Positions 17,052 through 26,356 of a stretch of DNA of 64,000 bases are shown one piece after another; within the stretch, counting starts at the first letter, position 1, and every line of letters begins with the position of its first letter. The translations under genes and the position numbers were made by a program. The notes under the pieces were generated by a model, which was not told where the DNA came from, did no database searches, and saw only the letters and a list, made by a program, of their open reading frames with translations. This DNA is from Alphaproteobacteria bacterium (GTDB taxonomy: Bacteria; Pseudomonadota; Alphaproteobacteria; JANQMY01), in the NCBI GenBank assembly GCA_028289425.1, contig JANQPL010000018.1, positions 343,708 to 407,707 of the forward strand. The letters are read 5' to 3'.

Positions 17052-17927
17052 ATGGCGCGAAAAGTAAGGAAAGTTGTTTTGCCAGTTGCGGGGCTCGGCA
17101 CGCGGTTTCTGCCGGCCACAAAGGCCGTTCCGAAGGAGTTACTGCCGGTGGTGGACCGTCCCCTGGTTCAATATGCGGTCGATGAAGCTGTCGAGGCCGG
17201 CATCGAACAGATCATATTTGTCACCGGCCGCGGCAAGGCCGCCATCGAGGACTATTTCGACAAAGCGTATGAACTTGAGGATCAGCTCCATACTAAGAAC
17301 AAGACGAGCGAAATAGAATCAATTGCGTCATCCCGGCACCTCGCAGGCAATGTCACCTTTACCCGGCAACAAGAACCGGCAGGTCTTGGTCATGCGGTTT
17401 GGTGTGCCCGGCATCTGGTCGGCAATGAACCGTTCGCGGTCATGCTGCCGGACGAGTTGCTGCACGACACGCCCGGCTGCCTTGCCCAAATGGTGGATGC
17501 TTTTGAACGTACGAACGGCAACATCGTCGCCGTTCTGGATGTACCCCGCGAACACACAAATCGTTATGGCATATTGGATCCCGGCACACGGGATGGCCAG
17601 CTGATCGAAACCAAGGGCATGATCGAGAAACCTCAGCCTGCCGAAGCACCGTCAACCCTTGCCCTTGTGGGCCGCTATGTCCTTCTGCCAGAGATTTTCG
17701 GTTTGCTGGAAAACCAAACTCGGGGCGCGGGGAATGAAATCCAGCTTACCGACGCTATGGCCCGAATGATCGGCACGCATCCCTTCCACGGCTATCATTT
17801 CGAAGGCATTCGCTATGATTGCGGTGACAAGGTCGGGTTTCTGGAAGCAAATGTTGCGTTTGCCCTTCGCAGAGACGACCTTAAAGACCGCTTCGGCGAG
17901 GTATTGGACAAGTACCTGGCTGACTAA
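17052..17927 (+). CDS. galU: UTP-glucose-1-phosphate uridylyltransferase
   Basis: 291 residues of the bacterial GalU type: nucleotide-binding GLGTRFLPATKA (residues 14-25), VPKELLPVVD, EQIIFVTGRGK, QQEPAGLGHAVWCA, FAVMLPDELL and GRYVLLPEIF. It makes UDP-glucose from glucose-1-phosphate and UTP in the cytoplasm, the entry point for the sugar genes that follow. AAGGAA stands 5 bases before the ATG. It heads a run galU-ugd-uxs on the plus strand with small gaps. Confidence 0.97.
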   Translation: MARKVRKVVLPVAGLGTRFLPATKAVPKELLPVVDRPLVQYAVDEAVEAGIEQIIFVTGRGKAAIEDYFDKAYELEDQLHTKNKTSEIESIASSRHLAGNVTFTRQQEPAGLGHAVWCARHLVGNEPFAVMLPDELLHDTPGCLAQMVDAFERTNGNIVAVLDVPREHTNRYGILDPGTRDGQLIETKGMIEKPQPAEAPSTLALVGRYVLLPEIFGLLENQTRGAGNEIQLTDAMARMIGTHPFHGYHFEGIRYDCGDKVGFLEANVAFALRRDDLKDRFGEVLDKYLAD

Positions 17928-17989
17928 GAATATTCTGTACCCCAATCAATGACAGGGGTAACCGGTAAATTGAATAGTGGAATTTCCAA

Positions 17990-19321
17990 ATGCGCGTAAC
18001 AATGATTGGAACGGGGTATGTGGGCCTGGTCTCCGGCGCCTGTTTTTCGGATTTCGGACATGAGGTCACTTGCGTCGACCTGGACGCCAACAAAATAGAT
18101 GGTCTCAATGGCGGCAAGATTCCGATTTTCGAGCCGGGCCTCGACTCGCTGGTGAGCGATAATGTCGCCGCCGGACGGCTGTTCTTCTCGACCGATCTTC
18201 CCAGTGCCGTGGCCAATGCAGACGCCGTCTTCATTGCCGTCGGCACACCCAGCCGACGCGGTGATGGGTATGCGGACTTATCTTACGTAGAATCCGCCGC
18301 GAAAGACATCGCCAGGGCGCTCGACGGCTATACGGTTGTGGTCACGAAATCCACCGTGCCGGTGGGCACCAGCCGCAAAGTAGAAACCATCATCAAAGAT
18401 GTACGTCCGGACGCTGATTTTGATATGGCCTCCAATCCTGAATTCTTGCGCGAGGGGTCGGCCATCGAAGATTTCAAACGTCCCGACCGGGTTGTGGTGG
18501 GGGCAGATACGGAAAAAGCGCGCGACCTGATGCGCGCACTTTATCGGCCGCTTTACCTGAACGAGACCCCCGTTCTGTTCACCTCTAGGGAGACGGCCGA
18601 ACTGATCAAATATGCGGCCAACGCCTTTTTGGCGACAAAGATCACGTTCATCAATGAAATGGCGGACATCTGTGAGAGAGTCGGCGCCAATGTGCAGGAA
18701 GTATCCCGTGGCATTGGTCTCGACGGGCGGATCGGCGGCAAATTCCTGCATGCTGGCCCCGGCTACGGCGGTTCTTGTTTTCCGAAGGACACACTCGCCC
18801 TTGTCCGCACCGCCGAGGAGGCCGGCGCCCCAACCCGGATTGTCGAAGCCGTTGTCGACGTGAACGATCAGCGCAAGAAGCGCATGGCAGAAAAGATATT
18901 CGAAGCGTGCCACGGAGATCTTGACGGCAAGACGATCGCCATTTTGGGGCTTACGTTTAAGCCGAACACGGACGATATGCGCGATTCACCAAGTTTAGAC
19001 ATCATCCCCCTGCTCCAAGCCAAAGGCGCCGCCGTTCGTGCCTTCGACCCGGAGGGCATGGAGGAAGCCCAAAACCTGATGTCGGGTGTCGGCTTTTGTG
19101 AAAATGCCTACGATGCAATGGAAGGGGCCGACGCCGTCGTCCTTCTGACAGAATGGAATGAGTTCCGTGCCCTCGATATGGAGCGCACACGAAAGCTTTT
19201 GAAAACACCTCTAGTCATCGATCTCCGCAACATCTATACCCCGCAAGAAATGGCAAGTGCCGGGTTTGAGTACCATTCCATTGGGCGGCAGCCTGTGACA
19301 TCGGATCCGGCAACGCGGTAG
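17990..19321 (+). CDS. ugd: UDP-glucose 6-dehydrogenase
   Basis: 443 residues with the N-terminal NAD-binding GTGYVGLVSGACF, STVPVGTS, the EFLREGSAIEDF segment, and the catalytic Cys in GYGGSCFPKD (about residue 262), then LGLTFKPNTDDMRDSPS. It oxidises UDP-glucose twice to UDP-glucuronate. Its position between galU and the UDP-xylose synthase gene mirrors the pathway order. The stop is 9 bases before the next start. Confidence 0.97.
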   Translation: MRVTMIGTGYVGLVSGACFSDFGHEVTCVDLDANKIDGLNGGKIPIFEPGLDSLVSDNVAAGRLFFSTDLPSAVANADAVFIAVGTPSRRGDGYADLSYVESAAKDIARALDGYTVVVTKSTVPVGTSRKVETIIKDVRPDADFDMASNPEFLREGSAIEDFKRPDRVVVGADTEKARDLMRALYRPLYLNETPVLFTSRETAELIKYAANAFLATKITFINEMADICERVGANVQEVSRGIGLDGRIGGKFLHAGPGYGGSCFPKDTLALVRTAEEAGAPTRIVEAVVDVNDQRKKRMAEKIFEACHGDLDGKTIAILGLTFKPNTDDMRDSPSLDIIPLLQAKGAAVRAFDPEGMEEAQNLMSGVGFCENAYDAMEGADAVVLLTEWNEFRALDMERTRKLLKTPLVIDLRNIYTPQEMASAGFEYHSIGRQPVTSDPATR

Positions 19322-19330
19322 GTCGCCCAC

Positions 19331-20290
19331 ATGCATGAAACAAAACGGGTCTTGGTCAGTGGCGGTGCCGGATTTATCGGTTCGTTCTTGTGCGAACGGC
19401 TGATCGAACAAGGGTGCGAAGTCATTTGCGTCGATAATTTCTTTACCGGTACCCGGCGCAATGTCCGCCATTTGCTGGATGACTATCGTTTCGAACTAAT
19501 GCGCCATGATGTGACGTTCCCTCTTTATCTTGAGGTCGATCAGATCTTCAATCTGGCTTGCCCCGCCTCGCCTGTTCATTATCAACACGACCCCGTGCAG
19601 ACGACGAAAACCAGCGTCCATGGCGCCATCAATATGTTGGGCCTGGCCAAGCGCTTGCGGGCGCGCATATTGCAGGCCTCAACCAGCGAAGTGTACGGCG
19701 ATCCAAACGTCCATCCGCAGACGGAGGACTATTGGGGCAACGTCAACCCGATTGGTGTGAGGGCTTGCTATGATGAAGGCAAGCGTTGTGCCGAGACTTT
19801 GTTTTTCGACTATCACCGGCAGCACAAATTGAGCATTCGTGTCGCCCGTATATTCAACACCTATGGCCCCAGAATGCACCCCAATGACGGGCGGGTGGTT
19901 TCTAATTTTATCGTCCAAGCACTGCGCAACCAGCCCATCACCATCTTTGGCGACGGCAGCCAAACGCGATCGTTCTGCTTCGTGGACGATTTGGTGGATG
20001 GCTTGTTGGGATTGATGAACAAGAACGATCCGTATACGGGTCCGGTGAATCTGGGCAATCCGAAAGAGTTTACAATCCTCGACTTGGCTCAGAAGATTCT
20101 TGATCTGACCGGATCGAAGTCCTCGCTCGAATACAAACCGTTGCCGCAAGACGATCCTAAGCAACGCCAACCCGATATCGCGAAAGCCCAAGCCGACATT
20201 AGGTGGTCGCCGAAGGTGGAACTGGAAGAGGGATTGAAGAGAACCATCCCTTACTTCGACACGCTGCTCAGCGAAAACGCGCCATTGTAG
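19331..20290 (+). CDS. uxs: UDP-glucuronate decarboxylase (UDP-xylose synthase)
   Basis: 319-residue extended [13 protein letters not shown] cofactor loop, Thr/Ser, Tyr and Lys of the catalytic set in STSEVYGD and ACYDEGKR, with the [14 protein letters not shown] signature that separates UDP-xylose synthases from dTDP-glucose dehydratases. It turns UDP-glucuronate into UDP-xylose. Together with the GH10 xylanase-like protein at 47213 this points to xylose in the exported polymer. Its stop codon directly abuts that of the convergent 4-epimerase with no base in between. Confidence 0.93.
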   Translation: MHETKRVLVSGGAGFIGSFLCERLIEQGCEVICVDNFFTGTRRNVRHLLDDYRFELMRHDVTFPLYLEVDQIFNLACPASPVHYQHDPVQTTKTSVHGAINMLGLAKRLRARILQASTSEVYGDPNVHPQTEDYWGNVNPIGVRACYDEGKRCAETLFFDYHRQHKLSIRVARIFNTYGPRMHPNDGRVVSNFIVQALRNQPITIFGDGSQTRSFCFVDDLVDGLLGLMNKNDPYTGPVNLGNPKEFTILDLAQKILDLTGSKSSLEYKPLPQDDPKQRQPDIAKAQADIRWSPKVELEEGLKRTIPYFDTLLSENAPL

Positions 20291-21271
20291 TTACAGATCG
20301 GCGAATTGCCGATACCACTGCACAAACTTCGGCAGCCCTTCTTCGATGCTGACCTTCGGCTGAAATCCATAGTCAGCTTGGATCGCCGTCAGATCGGCAA
20401 ACGTCTCTTTGACGTCTCCCGGCTGCATCGGTTCCAGCTTCTGGACGGCAGTTCGGCGGGTTGCCTTCTCTAAGACCTCAACCATGTGCAGCAACTCTTC
20501 CGGCCGGTTGTTCCCCATATTGTAGACCCGATGAGGATTTGCGCCCTTATCGTGCCGCACAGGCCCTTTTTCCAAGATCGTCAGAAGGCCTTCAATCACG
20601 TCGTCGATGAAGGTGAAATCCCGCCGCATGTCGCCGTTATTGAAGATGCGAATGGGGCGTCCTTCCAGAAGATTGCGGGTAAACATCCAGTACGCCATGT
20701 CGGGCCGCCCCCAAGGGCCGTAAACGGTGAAGAACCGCACGCCCGTCTGCGCCAGGTCATAAAGGTGACCATAGGTGTGGCTCATTAGCTCGTCGGCCTT
20801 TTTCGTGGCGGCGTAAAGAGAAACGGGCCTGTCAACCGGGTCGTCTTCGGCAAACGGTATCTTCTGATTTCCGCCATAGACGGAACTAGATGACGCATAA
20901 ATAAGATGCATGAAGCCATCATGATGCCGGCAGATTTCCAGAATATTGGCATGGCCAACCAGATTCGATTGTATGTAAGCGGAGGGATTTTCAAGGGAAT
21001 AGCGGACACCGGCCTGCGCCGCCAAGTGAAACATTTGCTTGAACTTGTAGGGCTGCAACGCCGCCGTCAGCGCATCCATATCGGCGATGTTCACTTTCGC
21101 AAACGTAAAGTTGGTGTTTGTTTCAAGAATACTCAAGCGCGCCGTTTTAAGGCTGACATCGTAGTAGTCGTTGAGACTGTCCAAGCCCACCACGTGATGG
21201 CCTTGGCGCAACAAAGCCCCGCACAAATGAAAGCCGATAAAGCCCGCAGCGCCTGTAACAACGATAGTCAT
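20291..21271 (-). CDS. UDP-glucuronate 4-epimerase
   Basis: 326-residue extended SDR. It has TGAAGFIGFHL, LDSLNDYYDVSLK, AAQAGVRYSLENP and SSSVYGGN with YAATKKADEL, which are hallmarks of the GAE/LpsL/CapI group rather than GalE. It interconverts UDP-glucuronate and UDP-galacturonate. It lies three bases downstream of galE on the same strand, forming a two-gene operon, and its stop abuts that of uxs on the other strand. Confidence 0.92.
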   Translation of the reverse strand: MTIVVTGAAGFIGFHLCGALLRQGHHVVGLDSLNDYYDVSLKTARLSILETNTNFTFAKVNIADMDALTAALQPYKFKQMFHLAAQAGVRYSLENPSAYIQSNLVGHANILEICRHHDGFMHLIYASSSSVYGGNQKIPFAEDDPVDRPVSLYAATKKADELMSHTYGHLYDLAQTGVRFFTVYGPWGRPDMAYWMFTRNLLEGRPIRIFNNGDMRRDFTFIDDVIEGLLTILEKGPVRHDKGANPHRVYNMGNNRPEELLHMVEVLEKATRRTAVQKLEPMQPGDVKETFADLTAIQADYGFQPKVSIEEGLPKFVQWYRQFADL

Positions 21272-21274
21272 TGA

Positions 21275-22264
21275 TCAGTACCAGTTACGATCCGGCAGCG
21301 CACGCTCCCAATCGAGCGCCGTCTTGACCACAAATTCCAGGTCATCATGTTTTGGCTGCCAACCCAGAAGCGATTTTATCTTGTTTGCGTTTGCCACAAG
21401 AGACAATGCATCACCTGGACGCCGGCCAACAATCTCCACTGGTATTTCTCGGCCAATGACGTTGTTGAGCGCCCGTATGACTTCCAACACCGAATAGCCG
21501 TGGCCGTATCCGCAATTTGCAGCAACGGACGCCCCACCGTTCCGGAGATACGTCAGACCGTCCATGTGAGCGCTGATAAGATCGGTCACGTGTACATAGT
21601 CGCGAATGCATGTGCCGTCGGGTGTATCGTAGTCCGTGCCGAACACCTGCAGCTTTTCGCGCTCTCCCAGGGCAACCTGACTGGCGACCTTGATCAGATG
21701 GGTGGCATTCTTCGACGACTGGCCCGAACGCCCCTGGGGATCCGCTCCGGCCACATTGAAATAGCGAATGGCGATGTAGCGGAAATCATGGGCCGCTGCT
21801 ACATCCCTCAGCATCCATTCCGTCATAACCTTGGATGTGGCATACGGGTTAATGGGAAGCAGGGGCAGCTCTTCATCCAGCTGTCCCAGGTCGGGTTCGC
21901 CGTAGACGGTCGCCGTTGACGAGAAAATGAACTTGTCCACGCCGGCGTTAACACACGCCTCCATCAGGTTCCGGCTTTTAACCGTGTTATTCTCATAGTA
22001 CTTCAGCGGGTCGCTCACCGATTCGGGCACGACGATCGAGCCGGCAAAGTGAATCACCGCGTCGATGTTCTCGCTGGGCAGAAGCTTGGAGAGCAGGTCC
22101 ACATCCCCCACATCGCCCTGCACAAGCTTCACCGATGGCGGCACAAGCCCTTTGAATCCGGTTGAAAGATTGTCCAGCACGACAACCTCTTCGCCCTCAT
22201 CCACCAATCGCCATGTCATGTGGCTGCCGATATACCCGGCCCCGCCCGTTACTAGGATCGCCAT
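21275..22264 (-). CDS. galE: UDP-glucose 4-epimerase
   Basis: 329 residues: GGAGYIGSHM, VVLDNLSTG, VIHFAG, SSTATVYGEP, YATSKVMTE (catalytic Tyr/Lys), RYFNVAGADP and the C-terminal GRRPGD. It interconverts UDP-glucose and UDP-galactose. I took the ATG at 22264, preceded by GAGGA; the frame reads through further upstream without a family match. The 644-base region before it is shared with the divergent initiating transferase gene. Confidence 0.95.
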   Translation of the reverse strand: MAILVTGGAGYIGSHMTWRLVDEGEEVVVLDNLSTGFKGLVPPSVKLVQGDVGDVDLLSKLLPSENIDAVIHFAGSIVVPESVSDPLKYYENNTVKSRNLMEACVNAGVDKFIFSSTATVYGEPDLGQLDEELPLLPINPYATSKVMTEWMLRDVAAAHDFRYIAIRYFNVAGADPQGRSGQSSKNATHLIKVASQVALGEREKLQVFGTDYDTPDGTCIRDYVHVTDLISAHMDGLTYLRNGGASVAANCGYGHGYSVLEVIRALNNVIGREIPVEIVGRRPGDALSLVANANKIKSLLGWQPKHDDLEFVVKTALDWERALPDRNWY

Positions 22265-22908
22265 CCACAAATCCTCGACACACTTGTCATTGAAGCCCCG
22301 CCACAAACCCCGCGAGATGAAAATCTGCTGCTGCTGAGCCGACACCGTTGCAGTGAAGCAGAGACAGGACGCGCCCACCCGCTCGTTCTGCTGTATAATC
22401 CGACCACGTCAGATTGGCGCTGTCGCCATTTCGGAATCCTTACTTTCATAGGCGAATTGTGTGTCGATTCGATACGTTGGATACCCGCATGCGCCAATAT
22501 GAAACACTGGCGTACCGGCAGCGATGGGGGCCATTTGCCATCGGTAACAGCCGCCATGCCGTTGCCACAAAATATGGTTAATTGACGTAGGGGGCGGAGA
22601 CAAGTTTGCTATGAAAGTAAGAAATCGATTCTTTAGAACTCAAGAATAATCGGCATTGAATACTTAAAACGACAGAAATAATTGGCGCAGTTCCTGTATT
22701 TTTTTGGGACGTTAAGCAATACCTGTTGTAATAGCTGGGGCAAATGCTTTAGAAACAGGCAGTAATAAGCAAAAACCTTCTCAAATTAAGCAAAAGCGTT
22801 TCGGCGCGGTTTTTGCACCTGTCTGGGGAGTACTGCATTGGTGGATATGACTTTTAAAATCGCAGCCTGCTGACGGTCTAAAGCGACGCACCCAGGGGGA
22901 AGTACTGA
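22265..22908. promoter_or_regulatory. Intergenic promoter region with phased TAAGCAA repeats
   Basis: A 644-base region between divergent galE and the initiating glycosyltransferase, without a convincing gene. In its AT-rich right half the sequence TAAGCAA occurs three times in the same orientation, starting at 22713, 22766 and 22787; the last two share TAAGCAAAA. Spacings of 53 and 21 bases are whole helical turns, so the copies lie on one DNA face, as binding sites of one regulator would. Confidence 0.45.
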
Positions 22909-24375
22909 ATGACGGCGACAGACAACCCACAAGCGAATGCCGCGCGCCTAGGGGGCCATTCCAGCCCCATATTCTCTTCGCCTGAGATGGTCGGCGATGC
23001 CGTCATGGTTCTTGATATCGGCATCATCATCGCGACCTGCCTGATCGCTCACATCGGATACGAAGTCTCTTACCTTAAGGCACCGGCAGACCTTTTGCGC
23101 TTAGGAGCAGTCGGATTCTTCGCGGCCGGCATATTTGCGGCCATCTATCGGGGCATGAGCGGCTACGTGTTCGACCGACTGGTCGATCTGGGCAGCCAGC
23201 TTGGAAGGCTCGCTCTGAGCTGGACGGCCGCAATTCTCGGCCTGATCGCCATCGCCTTTGTTCTCAAGATCTCGGCAAGCTATTCGCGCGGCTGGCTCAT
23301 TACCTGGTTTGCGCTGGCGCCGTTTGTGTTGCTCGTTGGCCGAACAATTATGGCGCGGACTATCGCGCAGATGATCCAAAGCGAGCGGATTTCCCGCCAC
23401 GTAGCCATTGTAGGAATCGGCTCGCTCAGCCTCCGCCTCTTCGAACATTTGAAGGCACATCGCGATACGACCGGTATCAAAGTCATCGGCTTCTTTGATG
23501 ACCGCGCCTCCCAGCGGGAGAGCAGTCCGAGCGTGGAACCCTTTTTGGGGACCATTGACGATTTGGTCCAATACGCCCGGAACAATCGCCTGGATGAGAT
23601 TTTCATCGCACTGCCTTGGTCTGCTGATGAGCGAATCGCAAAGCTAGAGCGCGCCTTATCTTCCCTGCCCTGCGACATCCGACTTGTCCCTGACCTGGTT
23701 GGCATTAAGTACAAAAACCGACCGGTCAGCCGGATTGGCGGGATGGTCCTGATGGACCTCAACCAGAAGCCAATCCGCCAATGGTGGCTCATGGCGAAAG
23801 TTGTGCAGGACTATGTTCTGGCGACGCTTGCGCTGATAGCGACCGCGCCGCTGATGGGCCTCATTGCACTGGCCATCAAAATCGACACGCCCGGTCCGGT
23901 GTTCTTCACGCAACGCCGGCGTGGCTACAATGAGAACGTTATTCGCGTCCTAAAATTCCGTACGATGACCGTTACGGAAGACTGCGATCAAAACATGGCT
24001 CAAGCCACGAAGAACGACAGCCGCATCACCCGGGTTGGACAGATTCTCCGTCAGACGAGTCTGGATGAGCTGCCCCAGCTGTTCAACGTGCTTCAAGGCA
24101 ATATGTCGATCGTCGGCCCGCGCCCTCATGCCCTCGCGATGGACGAGGAGTTCGCCCGCGCCATCGAAGAGTACCAGTGGCGGCACCGGGTGAAACCCGG
24201 CATTACCGGCTGGGCACAGGTCAATGGCTATCGCGGTGAAACCAATACGCTGGAAAAATTGCAGGGCCGCATCGAGTGCGATATCTATTACATCCAGAAT
24301 TGGTCGATCTGGTTTGATTGGAAGATCATGGCTCTCACCCTGGTGAAGGGCTTCTTCCACAAGAACGCATACTGA
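22909..24375 (+). CDS. Polyprenyl glycosylphosphotransferase initiating exopolysaccharide synthesis (WcaJ/ExoY type)
   Basis: 488 residues. The N-terminal half has four or five membrane segments (about 25-160) and a CoA_binding_3-like Rossmann domain (about 165-270). The C-terminal half is the bacterial sugar transferase domain: a further membrane helix, then FFTQRRRGYNENVIRVLKFR and LDELPQLFNVLQGNMSIVGPRP. It transfers a sugar-1-phosphate, probably glucose or galactose, to undecaprenyl phosphate. It starts a new transcription unit facing away from galE and is the expected first committed enzyme of the locus. Confidence 0.93.
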   Translation: MTATDNPQANAARLGGHSSPIFSSPEMVGDAVMVLDIGIIIATCLIAHIGYEVSYLKAPADLLRLGAVGFFAAGIFAAIYRGMSGYVFDRLVDLGSQLGRLALSWTAAILGLIAIAFVLKISASYSRGWLITWFALAPFVLLVGRTIMARTIAQMIQSERISRHVAIVGIGSLSLRLFEHLKAHRDTTGIKVIGFFDDRASQRESSPSVEPFLGTIDDLVQYARNNRLDEIFIALPWSADERIAKLERALSSLPCDIRLVPDLVGIKYKNRPVSRIGGMVLMDLNQKPIRQWWLMAKVVQDYVLATLALIATAPLMGLIALAIKIDTPGPVFFTQRRRGYNENVIRVLKFRTMTVTEDCDQNMAQATKNDSRITRVGQILRQTSLDELPQLFNVLQGNMSIVGPRPHALAMDEEFARAIEEYQWRHRVKPGITGWAQVNGYRGETNTLEKLQGRIECDIYYIQNWSIWFDWKIMALTLVKGFFHKNAY

Positions 24376-24555
24376 TCACCACCATATTTGAGTAAAGCGT
24401 CGGGGCCGGCTCCATAGCCAAGCCCTCCAGTACGATCCGCGTTTTTGCCGGTCAGTATTCCGGCATTTTTCAGACATACTTTATTAACGGTTAAGGCTGC
24501 AGGGTCGGAATCAGTTATCATAAAGCTGACCAACAAGGCGGTTGCGGAGAGAGAA

Positions 24556-26181
24556 TTGGTTACCGAGTCGCTTGTGCCTGGATCGACCACCAGCGAAACT
24601 GTACATAGACCAGTCAGAGTTGGCGCGCTTTCCGAAGCCGCTCTGTTTTGGGGCTTGGTCGCTCTCATCGCATTTGCGCCCCTGCCGCTGGGTAGCAACC
24701 GGCCGGTTTGGTGGTCCTTCCTGGGCGTTTGGGTTGGCCTCTTGTTCTTGGTCTACGCATTTTTGCGTTGGCAAGCACGTTCCAACGAATTTGTGCCCGC
24801 AAGCAAAGTCCTCGCGATCGTCATTCCGTTCTTGCTGGCGATCGGTTGGGCACTTCTTCAGATTTTTCCCTGGATGCCGGACTCGGTGGCCCACCCTTTG
24901 TGGATGGAAGCCGGCGATTTCCTGCAGGGGGATCTTTCTTCCACCATCTCGATCAATCCCTATGAGACAGGCACCGGCGTCATGCGCCTGCTCACCTATG
25001 GCGCCATTTTTTGGATTGCCCTTCAATTGGGACGCGACAACGCGCTGGCTCAAAAAGGACTTCGGGCAATCATCGTCATTTCCCTTGTCTATGGCGCCTA
25101 TGGCGTGATCGTTCATTTAGGCGGCTGGGAAAGGATCCTATGGTTTCACAAATGGGCTTATGAAGGATATCTGGCAAGCACATTTGTCAATCGAAACTCA
25201 TACGCAACCTATGCCGGCATTGGCCTCATCTGCGTGGCCGGCCTGCTGCTCCATGATTTGGGGACGGTCCTACGGCTGAAAGCGGCAAGCCGGACAAAAG
25301 TAGAATTGACACTGGAAATGCTGACGGGCAAATCCGCCTATTTGGTGGTCACAGCAGTGGTGTTGTGCACTGCCCTTCTCTTAAGCGGGTCGCGGGCCGG
25401 CGTCGCCAGCACGCTTTTGGGCGTGATTGTGTTAATCCTCTGTTGCGGCTACGCGAAGGTGATCCCCCGAAATCATACTTGGATGTTCGTCACGGCAGCA
25501 TTCGTAAGCGCCTTCCTCTTCCTGGCGGTGAGCGGTGGATCCATAATTGACCGCCTGTCCGAAACCGAAGCCTCCGGCGGCGGGCGTACCGACATTTACC
25601 GGCTCACCTGGGAAGCCATTAATGCCGCGCCGGTCACCGGATCGGGATTGGGCACGTTTACCGATGTCTATCCGATTTTTCGCGATTCACGGCTGCCGCC
25701 AGGGCCGCCTTGGCAGGATACGCACAATACTTATCTGGAGAATGCTCTAGAGCTCGGAATCCCGGCGACGTTGCTCCTGATCGTCTCCATCGCGTCTATG
25801 GGCGAGCTTTGCCTATTCGGTCTTATTCGCCGCCGCCGTGCCAAGATCTTTGCGGCGATCGGGCTATCGGTGCTGACACTCATCGCCTTCCATGCGCTGG
25901 TGGATTTTAGCATGGAGATCCCGGCCGTGACCGCAACATTCGCCTTCGTGATGGGGATCGCCTGTGCGCAATCGTTTAGCTCGCGGCGACGGCGCAAGCA
26001 CCGGACGCAACAGCAGGACGACGATTCGGATGCCAAGCTGGTGAGCGCCATGGACGCTCCGCCTGCACCGCTTCCAGAGCGTTCTATGCCCCAACCGGAC
26101 GAAGCCCCGCCGCCGACCGTTGGGAACGAAACGCCGGACCCCGATCCCGCGCCCCCTCCATCGCATCCAACGGCGCGTTAG
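24556..26181 (+). CDS. O-antigen ligase/polymerase family membrane protein (Wzy/WaaL-like)
   Basis: 541 residues with about eleven membrane segments, a long periplasmic loop, and the GSRAGVASTLLGV and HNTYLENALELGIPA segments typical of the Wzy_C/WaaL superfamily. The tail (about 490-541) is Pro/Asp-rich and probably cytoplasmic. I place the start at TTG 24556 because GGAG lies 6 bases before it, with no ATG nearby; the open frame begins at 24445. It may polymerise repeat units or ligate chains. A second protein of this superfamily lies at 35438. Confidence 0.85.
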   Translation: MVTESLVPGSTTSETVHRPVRVGALSEAALFWGLVALIAFAPLPLGSNRPVWWSFLGVWVGLLFLVYAFLRWQARSNEFVPASKVLAIVIPFLLAIGWALLQIFPWMPDSVAHPLWMEAGDFLQGDLSSTISINPYETGTGVMRLLTYGAIFWIALQLGRDNALAQKGLRAIIVISLVYGAYGVIVHLGGWERILWFHKWAYEGYLASTFVNRNSYATYAGIGLICVAGLLLHDLGTVLRLKAASRTKVELTLEMLTGKSAYLVVTAVVLCTALLLSGSRAGVASTLLGVIVLILCCGYAKVIPRNHTWMFVTAAFVSAFLFLAVSGGSIIDRLSETEASGGGRTDIYRLTWEAINAAPVTGSGLGTFTDVYPIFRDSRLPPGPPWQDTHNTYLENALELGIPATLLLIVSIASMGELCLFGLIRRRRAKIFAAIGLSVLTLIAFHALVDFSMEIPAVTATFAFVMGIACAQSFSSRRRRKHRTQQQDDDSDAKLVSAMDAPPAPLPERSMPQPDEAPPPTVGNETPDPDPAPPPSHPTAR

Positions 26182-26356
26182 AACAGCGATGTCATTGATG
26201 CTGTGAAATCTTGATTTCGGTTGTTTTTCGAATGTGACGCGGGCATTGCGGTTCAACGTTTGACGGCGCTTTACGCTGTTTGGCCCGATGGTAATCAGGT
26301 CAACACTCCGTAGGCAGAACAATAACGCGACAGCGGAAGAAGACGCGGCAAAGCTC

